A stretch of DNA of 64,000 bases from CAVVUC01 sp963751395 (lineage in GTDB: Bacteria > Verrucomicrobiota > Verrucomicrobiia > Chthoniobacterales > Chthoniobacteraceae), in contig CAVVUC010000002.1 in NCBI GenBank assembly GCA_963751395.1, positions 248,001 through 312,000 of the forward strand. Reading direction: 5' to 3'. Numbering within the stretch: position 1 is the first letter of the stretch; every line of letters begins with the position of its first letter. Both the position numbers and the translations under genes were made by a program. The notes under the pieces are model-generated. The model was given only the letters and a program-made list of their open reading frames with translations, did no database searches and had not been told where the DNA came from. Positions 43,278 through 51,179 of this stretch are shown piece after piece.

Positions 43278-44246
43278 ATGACCGAAAGTCAAACGCTGCA
43301 GTTCGAGAACGCGCGAGCCTTGCACGGGCTGTACGCCAACGACATCAAGCTCTTGAAGAACCTCGAGGAATCGCTCTCGGTCAAAGTCACGACCCGCGAA
43401 GGATGGGTGCGCATCGAAGGAGAACCGGAGAAGGTGGCGTGCGCGCGGCGGGTGTTCGAGCAGCTCGAAAACGCCCGCCAGAAAGGCGTCGAGATCCGCA
43501 GGCACGAGTTCAACTACGCGCTGCGTTCCGTCGGCGAAAGCGGGCAGGGGCTGGACGACCTGGTCGAAACGAAGATCGCCTGCTCGCCGAAGCGTCCGCC
43601 GATCGTGCCGAAGACCATCGGGCAGCGCGCCTACATTCATTCCATCCAGCAGCACGACATGGTGTTCGGAGTCGGTCCGGCCGGCACGGGCAAGACCTAT
43701 CTCGCCATGGCGATGGCGATTTCCTCGCTGAAGAAAGAGCAGGTCCATCGCATCATCCTCACGCGCCCTGCGGTCGAGGCCGGCGAGGCGCTCGGGTTTT
43801 TGCCGGGCGATCTGCACGAAAAGATCATGCCGTATCTCCGGCCGCTCTACGACGCGCTCTACGACATGCTCGATGCCGAGGAAATCCAGCGCTACATCGA
43901 GCGCGGCATCATCGAGATCGCGCCGCTGGCCTACATGCGCGGGCGCACGCTCAATCACGCGTTCGTCATTCTCGACGAGGCGCAAAACACGACGACCGAG
44001 CAGATGTTCATGTTTCTCACCCGCCTCGGCGCGGAGTCGAAATGCGTGATCACCGGCGACCGCACGCAGATCGATCTGCCGTCGAACAAGCGGTCCGGTC
44101 TTGTCGAGGCGCTGCAGGCATTGAAGGACGTGCCGGGAATCGCGTTCGATTTTTTCGAAGAGCGCGACGTGATCCGCCACGAGCTCGTGCAGGCGATCGT
44201 GCGCGCTTACAAGAACCACCGCGGAGTCGAGGAGCAGAAGAAGTGA
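43278..44246 (+). CDS. phoH: PhoH family ATPase
   Basis: A 322-residue PhoH/YbeZ-type protein. An N-terminal KH-like region (VKVTTREGWVRIEGEPEKV) precedes the P-loop GPAGTGKTYLAMAMAISSL and the Walker B VILDEAQNTT. GDRTQIDLP and the C-terminal FFEERDVIRHELVQ follow. It is an RNA-linked ATPase that works next to the RNase YbeY. The order phoH - HD-domain membrane protein - ybeY is a well-known bacterial neighbourhood. Confidence 0.95.
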   Translation: MTESQTLQFENARALHGLYANDIKLLKNLEESLSVKVTTREGWVRIEGEPEKVACARRVFEQLENARQKGVEIRRHEFNYALRSVGESGQGLDDLVETKIACSPKRPPIVPKTIGQRAYIHSIQQHDMVFGVGPAGTGKTYLAMAMAISSLKKEQVHRIILTRPAVEAGEALGFLPGDLHEKIMPYLRPLYDALYDMLDAEEIQRYIERGIIEIAPLAYMRGRTLNHAFVILDEAQNTTTEQMFMFLTRLGAESKCVITGDRTQIDLPSNKRSGLVEALQALKDVPGIAFDFFEERDVIRHELVQAIVRAYKNHRGVEEQKK

Positions 44247-44253
44247 GAGTGCC

Positions 44254-44350
44254 AATGGAGAGATGGAGAACTGGAGTGATGGAGGGGTTTGATGAGGCGC
44301 GTACTTTGCTCTGCTCCATTGCTCCAAAACTCCACCGCTCCATCGCTCCC
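44254..44350. repeat. Inverted ATGGAGAR octamer arms between phoH and the HD gene
   Basis: The left arm (44254-44285) has four ATGGAGAG-like 8-base units; the right arm (44310-44350) has five complementary TTGCTCCA/CCGCTCCA units. Its end touches the next start codon region at 44358, so a hairpin here could affect translation of the HD gene. Confidence 0.75.
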
Positions 44351-44357
44351 CAACGCC

Positions 44358-45963
44358 ATGCTTAAACTTTTTGAAAGAAAACGCCTGATCGCGAAGGGCC
44401 TCGCTTCGGCGAAGACCCGCCGCCGGCGCTCCGAAAACGAAATGGTGCAGGCGCTTGAAACCGGCGTCGTCACAAAGGTCGCGATCTTCATCGCGTTCAT
44501 CACGGGCCTCGCGTCCCTGATCTTCTACGGCACCCAGCCGCAGCCGGCGGAGAACTTTCTCATCGCGCTCCTGATCTTCCTCACCGCGCTTGCCCAGCTC
44601 TGGATCAACCATCCGAACACCTTCGCGCGGAACTCCCGCATTCTTTTGATGTTCGGAATTTTCCTCGTCCATCTCACGATCGTGAAAGTGATGGTCGTGC
44701 TGGCGCGCAACGGCACGCTCGACCTTGCAGATCGGCACGCTGCTGGTGCCCTACGCGTTTGCGCCGCTTGTTTGCTCGGTCCTTTTTGGAAAAAACCAGG
44801 GCCTTTACGCAGCCACGTTCGTCAGCCTTTGGGGATCGATCATCGTGCAGGACAATTCGCGCGCGGTGTTTCTCGTGATGAGTTTGATCTGCGGCTTTGT
44901 CGCCGTGTTCGTCACGCTTCAGGTCCGGCGGCGGAGCCGGCTGATTCGCGCGGGCGTTTTTGTGGGACTGGCGACATGGGTGCTCGCGGTCATTTTTCAA
45001 ATCATCGGCCCGATCATCTGGGAGGCGCTTGGCAACATGGACTGGACGGAGATTGGTTATCAAAGCCTCGCTGCGGTCGGCAGCGGTATTCTTACGGCGA
45101 TGCTGGTCGGCGGCGCCCTGCCGGTGCTCGAAGGACTCTTCCGGATCACGACCGACATCTCGTGGCTCGAAGCCGCGGATCTCAACCACCCGCTGCTCAA
45201 GCGCATGACGATCGAAGCGCCCGGCACCTACCACCACAGCCTCGTCGTCGCAAACCTCGCCGAAGCCGCTGCGGAGGCGATCGGCGCCAACGCCACCATG
45301 GCCCGCGTCTGCTCCTATTTTCACGACATCGGCAAGCTCGTGAAGCCGGAGTATTTCACCGAGAACATGCGCTACGACCGCAACCCGCATCACGACCTCG
45401 CGCCGACCATGAGCGCGCTCATCATCATCGCGCATGTGAAGGAGGGCGTCGATCTCGCGCTGAAGCACAAGCTGAGTTTGCAGATCGTCGATGTGATCCA
45501 GCAGCACCACGGCACATCGCTCGTGGGCTACTTCTACAAGCGGGCGCTCCAGCAGCAGGAGGACGCGCGACAGGGCGGCAAGATCATGAACATGCGCGAG
45601 GAGGACATCCCCGAGGTGCGCGAGGAAAGTTTCCGCTACGCCGGACCGAAGCCGCAGTTCAAGGAAGCGGCCATCATCAGCCTCGCCGACGCGGTCGAGA
45701 GCGCCTCGCGCAGTTTGGAAAAGGTGACGCCGCAGCGGCTCGATCAGTTGATTCGCGACATCATCGACAATCGCTACCTCGACGGCCAGCTCGACGAATG
45801 CGATCTCACCATTCGCGATCTGCGCGCCATCGGCGAGAGCTTCCGGTTCACGCTCCAGAACATGCTCCACAGCCGCGTCGCATATCCGTCGCAAACTGTG
45901 GAAGGCAGGAACGTCGAGGTGCTGCGGCAGCCGGCGGACGCGCCTCCGGTGTCGGCGGCCTAG
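44358..45963 (+). CDS. 7TM-HD (PgpH-like) cyclic-di-AMP phosphodiesterase-type hydrolase, frameshifted
   Basis: The start MLKLFERKRLIAKG is followed by membrane helices (VAIFIAFITGLASLIFYG, NFLIALLIFLTALAQL). At about 44724 an extra T shifts the frame; removing it joins NGTLDL to QIGTLLVPYAFAPLVCSVLF and gives 534 residues. The rest has more helices and the HD domain: GTYHHSLVVANLAEAAAEA, YFHDIGKLVKPEYF, NPHHDLAPTMSA and VIQQHHGTSLVGYF. The usual large extracellular 7TMR-HDED domain is absent, so it is short for the family. In Firmicutes the PgpH homologue degrades cyclic-di-AMP. The frameshift may be a consensus error. Confidence 0.85.
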
Positions 45964-46043
45964 AAAGGCGGAATGAAGAAGGAAGAAACAGGCGCGGCTC
46001 CGCATTTTCGTTCCGCATTCCGCATTCCGCATTCCGCGTTCCC
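45964..46043. repeat. CCGCATT heptamer arms before ybeY
   Basis: The right array (46002-46043) carries about five CCGCATT/CCGCGTT units, ending immediately before the ybeY ATG. A weaker complementary AAGGCGGAATGAAG sits at 45964. The last unit replaces the usual ribosome binding site region. Confidence 0.7.
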
Positions 46044-46493
46044 ATGAAGATCGTCGTCGGCAACCGCCAGAAAAAGGTAAAGTTCGATCTCCCGTGGCTG
46101 AAGCGCCTCGCGCGGCTGGCCCTGGCGGAATGTTTGAAAAATCCCGCGCACGAAAAGACGGTGCTGCCCCGGCTTCCCGGGGTCGAGGTGACCGTCATTT
46201 CCGATGCCGACATTGCCGATGTTCACGAGCGCTTCATGCAGATTGCGGGGCCCACGGATGTCATCACGTTCGACCACGGCGAGATTCTGATCAGCGCCGA
46301 AACCGCATGCCGCAACGCCGCGCGGTATGGCAAATCGCCCGTCGAGGAGCTTGCTCTTTATCTCATACATGGTTTGCTGCATCTCAACGGTTTTGCCGAC
46401 AAGCACCCCGCGGATGCCGCGAAAATGCGCAGCGTGCAAACCCGGATTTTGAAACACTGCCTGACCTCCCTCGTTCAACTGAATGCGAAATAA
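46044..46493 (+). CDS. ybeY: Endoribonuclease YbeY
   Basis: A 149-residue single-strand RNase for 16S rRNA 3'-end maturation and ribosome quality control. The zinc motif reads HGLLHLNGFADKH; the third histidine is two residues further on than in the common HGxLHLxGYDH, a variant to note. TVISDADIADVHERFMQIAG and TDVITFDHGEILIS match the family. It is placed after phoH and the HD protein, as in many bacteria. The next gene overlaps its 3' end by 11 bases. Confidence 0.93.
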   Translation: MKIVVGNRQKKVKFDLPWLKRLARLALAECLKNPAHEKTVLPRLPGVEVTVISDADIADVHERFMQIAGPTDVITFDHGEILISAETACRNAARYGKSPVEELALYLIHGLLHLNGFADKHPADAAKMRSVQTRILKHCLTSLVQLNAK

Positions 46494-47385
46494 ATCACTC
46501 CCCCTGGTTGCCGTCCTCACCTTTGCCGCATCCCGCGCTTTTTCCGTGGATGCGCCACCCGTTGACGAACAGGCGCTGCTGAAAAACCTGAAAGTCATCA
46601 AGGAAAAGGTGGTGGCCGATACGAAGCTCAGCAGAACCAAGGTCATCCAGCAACTGAGCGCGGCGGCAGCCAGCGACAGCTCCGCGATCGACTTCTACCT
46701 CGATGCCGTGCGCGAAACACAATTCGACGGACGGAACCGCGAGCAGACGCAGTTTCACGACTGGAAAAAGAAGGAAGCCGACAAACTGCACAGCCGCGAC
46801 TTGCAGGAGGCCGCCCGCCTTCATTTGACCTATCTCGTGCTGACCATTCAGCGGGCTTCCGGCGCGGAGACGAAGGATCTCCTTCCATCGCTCATCAACT
46901 ACACCAGGCAAGTGAACACGGCGATCAATTCGATCAACGACCAGGACCTCATGAAGAGGCCGCTGGACAACGGAATCTTCGCGCACTGGCTTCAGCTCGG
47001 CTCCCTGATCTCCAACGCCAGGGACTGGGAGATGGCGCCCGGGAACCTGGACGGCATTTTCGGCAAAACGATCCTCCCGGAACTGCGCAAACAGAAAGAT
47101 CCGCGAGTCATCGAGTATTGGGACTTGCGAATCCAAAGGGAGTCGGCCAACGCGCAACAGTCGCAGCGTGCGTTCGATGCGGAGTCCTTCGACCAGAGGC
47201 GCCTCCCCCAATTGCTTTGGATGCGCGCGCAAGATTTGCTCGCAATCGGAAAGCGCAACCAGGCGATCGCGGAGATGTATGCGATCATCAAGCAATATCC
47301 GGCACACGCCGACTGCACCGGCTGGATTGCCCGGCTGGAGGCGGTTCTATCGGAAACGGCTTCGCAAGCAGCGCCGACGGAGTAA
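46483..47385 (+). CDS. Secreted hypothetical protein, tetratricopeptide-like end
   Basis: 300 residues: a signal peptide (PLVAVLTFAASRAFSV) and a helical body. This includes SLPSLINYTRQVNTAINSIN-like helices and a C-terminal QDLLAIGKRNQAIAEMYAII with KQYPAHADCTGWI, which resembles a single TPR-type helical hairpin. No enzyme motif is visible. It begins inside ybeY and is followed closely by clpS. The function is unknown. Confidence 0.72.
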   Translation: MRNKSLPLVAVLTFAASRAFSVDAPPVDEQALLKNLKVIKEKVVADTKLSRTKVIQQLSAAAASDSSAIDFYLDAVRETQFDGRNREQTQFHDWKKKEADKLHSRDLQEAARLHLTYLVLTIQRASGAETKDLLPSLINYTRQVNTAINSINDQDLMKRPLDNGIFAHWLQLGSLISNARDWEMAPGNLDGIFGKTILPELRKQKDPRVIEYWDLRIQRESANAQQSQRAFDAESFDQRRLPQLLWMRAQDLLAIGKRNQAIAEMYAIIKQYPAHADCTGWIARLEAVLSETASQAAPTE

Positions 47386-47396
47386 GGTTCGGTTCC

Positions 47397-47678
47397 ATGA
47401 CGGAGACAACGGTCGAGAAAGAAACCCGCTCGAAGGACGCGCTTGGCCAGCCGTGCAACGTGGTCGTTCACAACGACCCCGTGAATCTGATGAGCTACGT
47501 GACGATGGTGTTTCAAAAAGTGTTCGGCTACTCGAAGGAGCGTGCGACGCGGCACATGCTCGAGGTGCATCACAAAGGCCGGTCCATCGTCTGGAGCGGC
47601 ATGCGAGAGCCGGCGGAGATGTATGTGCAACAGCTCCACGGCTATCTTTTATTGGCCACGATCGAGAACTCCCAGTAA
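47397..47678 (+). CDS. clpS: ATP-dependent Clp protease adaptor ClpS
   Basis: 93 residues with the N-degron-binding fold. NVVVHNDPVNLMSYVTMVF and KVFGYSKERATRHMLEVHH contain the conserved acidic and hydrophobic pocket residues; GRSIVWSGMREPAEMYVQQL completes the domain. ClpS delivers N-end-rule substrates to ClpA/ClpC. The ATG at 47397 gives the family length. The DUF2017 gene follows, a pairing also seen in Actinobacteria; no clpA or clpC is in the window. Confidence 0.94.
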   Translation: MTETTVEKETRSKDALGQPCNVVVHNDPVNLMSYVTMVFQKVFGYSKERATRHMLEVHHKGRSIVWSGMREPAEMYVQQLHGYLLLATIENSQ

Positions 47679-47688
47679 CCTTTGCATC

Positions 47689-48179
47689 GTGGAAATCAGC
47701 CGCAGCGAAGAACACATCATCCTTTCCAAGCTCGACGTTTTTTTTGTCGAGCTGTTGCGGCAGATCGCGAGTTCGGCCGACCCGCAAGGCTCGAAGGCGG
47801 CCCGGGAGCGGCTTTTCAGCAAGCCCTCCGCGGAGTCCAGGTTCAATGAGGATTGGAAATCCTACGTCCAGCCCGAGCTTCATCATTTGTTCCAGGGCGC
47901 GCTCGATACGATCAAGGATGACCTGAACAACATCGAGCAGACGCATGGCAACGGCAGTCAGGAATACGTGTTGAGGATTCCCGAAAAGCACATCGACGCG
48001 TGGCTGAATGGACTCAACCAGGCGCGACTGGTCATCGCCGCGCGACACGGCTTCACCGACAAAGACATGGAAGCCGGGGCCCGCCATCGCTACAGACCGT
48101 CCGCGAACTGGGTTTGTTCCAGATCCATTTCTACGGCTTCCTGCAGGAGTGTCTGCTCCGCGAAACGAATGAGCTGTGA
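47689..48179 (+). pseudogene. DUF2017 family protein, frameshifted near the C-terminus
   Basis: A GTG start at 47689 gives VEISRSEEHIILSKLDVFF... with RLVIAARHGFTDKDME. The family's C-terminus, GLFQIHFYGFLQECLLRETN, is encoded one frame over and ends at the TGA at 48177-48179. A missing base at about 48073-48085 restores a 163-residue protein. In Mycobacterium the clpS-adjacent DUF2017 protein (AosR, Rv1332) is described as an oxidative-stress regulator. The cysteine-containing end suggests a related role, which is inference. Confidence 0.7.
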
Positions 48180-48195
48180 CGGAAAAATGGCGGGC

Positions 48196-48780
48196 ATGAA
48201 AACCACTTGGGGAATTCTTTTGAGCGCAATCGTGTTGCTGACCGGTTGCGCCTATTTGCAGCCGCCACTTCCACCTCCACCGCCGCAGAAGAAGGCGCAA
48301 TCCGCGACTGCAAAACCAGAACCCAAGCCTTCGTGGTTCGATGCCACCGGGGCGTCCGGCGCGAAGTCAATCGTCATCCGCCTCGGCGAGCAGCGCGCCT
48401 ATTTTTACATCGGCGGAAAACTCGTGGGAGAATCGCGAATCTCAACCGGACGCAAAGGCTTCGAGACTCCGCCGGGCACCTATAAAGTGATCCAGAAAGA
48501 CAAGGACCACGTCTCGAATCTTTACGGTGATTTCGTGAACGCGGAGGGCGAGGTGGTTCAGAAAAACGTGGACGTGACCAGAATGCAGCCGCCGGAGGGA
48601 GCCACATTTCGCGGAGCAAAAATGCGCTATTTCCTGCGCTTCACCGGCGGGTACGGAATGCATGCCGGCTATGTGCCGCGCTATCGCGCATCGCACGGGT
48701 GCATCCGGATGCCGGGTGCGATGGCGGTGCAGTTCTACGAGCACGCGGATTACGGGACGCCCGTGGTCGTCGAGGAATGA
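48196..48780 (+). CDS. L,D-transpeptidase (YkuD domain) lipoprotein
   Basis: 194 residues. The lipobox is in LLTGCAYLQPP, a Pro-rich linker follows, and the YkuD domain covers about residues 60-190. The catalytic motif SHGCIRMPG has the active cysteine and the preceding histidine. GYGMHAGYVPRYRASHGC and SIVIRLGEQRAYFYIGGK match the family. It cross-links peptidoglycan or attaches envelope proteins. ATGs at 48187 and 48196 are both possible. Confidence 0.92.
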   Translation: MKTTWGILLSAIVLLTGCAYLQPPLPPPPPQKKAQSATAKPEPKPSWFDATGASGAKSIVIRLGEQRAYFYIGGKLVGESRISTGRKGFETPPGTYKVIQKDKDHVSNLYGDFVNAEGEVVQKNVDVTRMQPPEGATFRGAKMRYFLRFTGGYGMHAGYVPRYRASHGCIRMPGAMAVQFYEHADYGTPVVVEE

Positions 48781-48842
48781 GCGGTTCAGCAGTGGCGGGC
48801 TTGCGCTGAGGGACTTAGTCTGCTTCACTCGCTCCTTGTCGC

Positions 48843-50000
48843 ATGTCCACGGAAACCACCACCGCGCTTTATTCGCGCAAGAATCCTTTCCCATCGAAGC
48901 TGCTCGTCAATCGCAAGCTGACCCTCGAGGGATCGGAAAAGGAAACCCGCCATGTGGAATTGTCGCTCGAAGGGTCCGGGCTGGCTTATGAAGTGGGCGA
49001 CTCAGTCGGCGTGCTCCCGACGAACTGCCCGGACCTCGTCGAAGATCTCATTCGCGCGCTTCGGGCGACGGGCGACGAGATGGTGCCCGGCAATGACGGA
49101 ACCCCCAAGCCGCTGCGGGCGGCATTGTTCAGCGACTACCACATCACCCAGCCGTCGAAGCAATTCGTGCAGGCGTTCGTGGAACGTGGCGGCGAGGAGC
49201 ACGCCCCGCTCTTGCTCCAATTGCTCGATCCCGACCGCAGCGATGATCTCGAGGCCTATCTATGGGGTCTCGAATACATCGACCTGCTCACGGACCATCC
49301 TTCAATCCGGTTTACGCCCGAGGAGTTCGTAAAGCTCCTGCGCAAACTGCAGCCGCGCCTTTACTCGATCGCATCGAGCCAGAAGGCCAACCCGGACTCG
49401 GTGCATCTCACAGTCGCGCTGGTGATTTACAAGACGCATGGCCGTCTGCGCAAAGGCGTCTGCTCGACCTATCTCATCCAGCGCGTGCCTCTCGGAGCGC
49501 CTGCGCCGGTTTTCGTTCACAGCGCAAAAGGCTTCCGGCTTCCCGAGGACGGCGACACGCCGATCATCATGGTCGGCCCCGGCACCGGAGTCGCGCCATT
49601 CCGCGCCTTTTTGCAGGAGCGCAAGGCCACCGGCGCGCGCGGACGCAACTGGCTCATCTTCGGCGAACAGCACGAGAAGAGCGATTTCCTTTACCGCGAG
49701 GAAATGAATGCGATGCAGGCCGATGGCGTCCTCACGCGGCTCACCACCGCCTTCTCGCGCGATCAGGCATACAAAATCTACGTGCAGCATCGCATGCTCG
49801 AGAACGCCGGCGAAATTTGGAAATGGCTGGAGGAGGGCGCGTGCTTTTACGTCTGCGGCGATGCGAAACGCATGGCGAAGGACGTGGATGCTGCGCTCAC
49901 TGAGATCGTCGAAAAGCAGGGCGGCAAGACGCACGAGCAAGCCTGCGAATACGTCGAAGCCATGAAAAAGCAGAAACGGTACAAACGCGACGTGTATTGA
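48843..50000 (+). CDS. CysJ-like NADPH flavoprotein reductase lacking the flavodoxin domain
   Basis: 385 residues of the ferredoxin-NADP reductase type found in sulfite reductase alpha subunits. An FAD-binding domain includes YEVGDSVGVLPTNCPDLVED and PRLYSIASSQ. The NADPH domain includes IIMVGPGTGVAPFRAFLQER and FYVCGDAKRMAKDV, ending in KRDVY with a terminal aromatic residue that stacks on FAD. The FMN-binding flavodoxin domain normally found at the CysJ N-terminus is absent; such stand-alone forms pair with separate electron carriers. No sulfite reductase beta gene is nearby. Confidence 0.88.
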   Translation: MSTETTTALYSRKNPFPSKLLVNRKLTLEGSEKETRHVELSLEGSGLAYEVGDSVGVLPTNCPDLVEDLIRALRATGDEMVPGNDGTPKPLRAALFSDYHITQPSKQFVQAFVERGGEEHAPLLLQLLDPDRSDDLEAYLWGLEYIDLLTDHPSIRFTPEEFVKLLRKLQPRLYSIASSQKANPDSVHLTVALVIYKTHGRLRKGVCSTYLIQRVPLGAPAPVFVHSAKGFRLPEDGDTPIIMVGPGTGVAPFRAFLQERKATGARGRNWLIFGEQHEKSDFLYREEMNAMQADGVLTRLTTAFSRDQAYKIYVQHRMLENAGEIWKWLEEGACFYVCGDAKRMAKDVDAALTEIVEKQGGKTHEQACEYVEAMKKQKRYKRDVY

Positions 50001-50012
50001 GAATCGCTTGAG

Positions 50013-50035
50013 TCTTAACTTTTAACTTTTAACTC
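50013..50035. repeat. TTAACTT heptamer array upstream of hisC
   Basis: Three TTAACTT units ending at the region where the hisC ribosome binding site should lie. It is a single-arm member of the heptamer class. Confidence 0.7.
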
Positions 50036-50042
50036 AGACCTC

Positions 50043-51155
50043 ATGTCCATTTGGGATTACGCCAAACCGCAGCTTCGCGACCTGGTTTCCTACGAACCGG
50101 GCAAGCCGATCGAGGACGTTGCACGGGAGCTTGGCCTGAAGCCGTCGGAAATCATCAAGCTCGCATCGAACGAAAACCCGCTCGGCCCGTCGCCCAAGGC
50201 GCTCTTGGCGATGCGCGAGACGTTGGAGCGGGCGCATTTCTACCCCGACGGCGGCGGCTACTACCTGCGCGACGCGATCGCCCGGAAGTTTGGATTCAAA
50301 CGCGAGAACGTGATGCTCGGCAACGGCTCGAACGAAATCATCGAGTTCATCGGCCACGGATTTTTGCGGCAGGGAGACGAAGTCATCACCGCGGAGCACG
50401 CGTTCGTTGTTTACAAACTCATGGCCACGCTCTTCGACGCGAAGACGGTCGAAGTCCCCGACCCCGGCTTCAAGCACGACCTCGACGCGATGGCCGCTGC
50501 GATTACTCCGAAGACGCGCGAGCTGTTCATCGCCAACCCGAACAACCCGACAGGCACACTCGTCTCGGAAGAGGAGATCGACCGCTTCATGGAGCGAGTG
50601 CCCAGCCACGTTGTCGTCGTCTTCGACGAGGCATATCATGAGTTCCTCGAGAACCCGCCGGACACGCTCAAGTACATCCGCCAGGGCCGCGACAACGTCG
50701 TCATCCTACGCACTTTTTCGAAGATTCAGGGACTCGCCAATCTCCGCATCGGCTACGGCCTCGCGACTGAGGCGATGATGAGCGTGCTGCAAAAGACGCG
50801 GCAGCCATTCAACGCCAACGGCATCGCGCAGGCCGGCGCGCTAGCGGGTCTACAGGACGAGGAGCACCAGCGCAGGACGCGCGAACTGACGTTCGAGGGA
50901 CGCACGTTTTTGCAGGAGCGGTTCGCGGCGATGGGGCTCGAATACGTCCCGAGCCACGCGAACTTCGTGCTCGTGAAAGTGGGCAACGGCAAGCGCGTGT
51001 TCGGAGAGTTGTTGACGAAAGGGGTCATCGTTCGAGACATGACGAGCTACAAACTGCCCGAGTGGATTCGCGTTTCGGTCGGCACGATGGAGCAGAACCG
51101 GCGGTTTATCGAGGAACTCGGCGCGCTTTTAACCGCCGAGGCGCAGGCCCGCTGA
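50043..51155 (+). CDS. hisC: Histidinol-phosphate aminotransferase
   Basis: A 370-residue class I PLP aminotransferase. Conserved elements include ASNENPLGPSPKA at the start, the NPNNPTGT substrate loop, VVVFDEAYHEF and the PLP-lysine region RTFSKIQGLANLRIGYG. Residues TSYKLPEWIRVSVGTMEQN near the end are typical of HisC. It converts imidazole acetol phosphate to histidinol phosphate; some members also act on aromatic amino acids. No other his genes are in the window. Confidence 0.93.
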   Translation: MSIWDYAKPQLRDLVSYEPGKPIEDVARELGLKPSEIIKLASNENPLGPSPKALLAMRETLERAHFYPDGGGYYLRDAIARKFGFKRENVMLGNGSNEIIEFIGHGFLRQGDEVITAEHAFVVYKLMATLFDAKTVEVPDPGFKHDLDAMAAAITPKTRELFIANPNNPTGTLVSEEEIDRFMERVPSHVVVVFDEAYHEFLENPPDTLKYIRQGRDNVVILRTFSKIQGLANLRIGYGLATEAMMSVLQKTRQPFNANGIAQAGALAGLQDEEHQRRTRELTFEGRTFLQERFAAMGLEYVPSHANFVLVKVGNGKRVFGELLTKGVIVRDMTSYKLPEWIRVSVGTMEQNRRFIEELGALLTAEAQAR

Positions 51156-51179
51156 GGCACGCGGGCGGCGGGTCGATCC

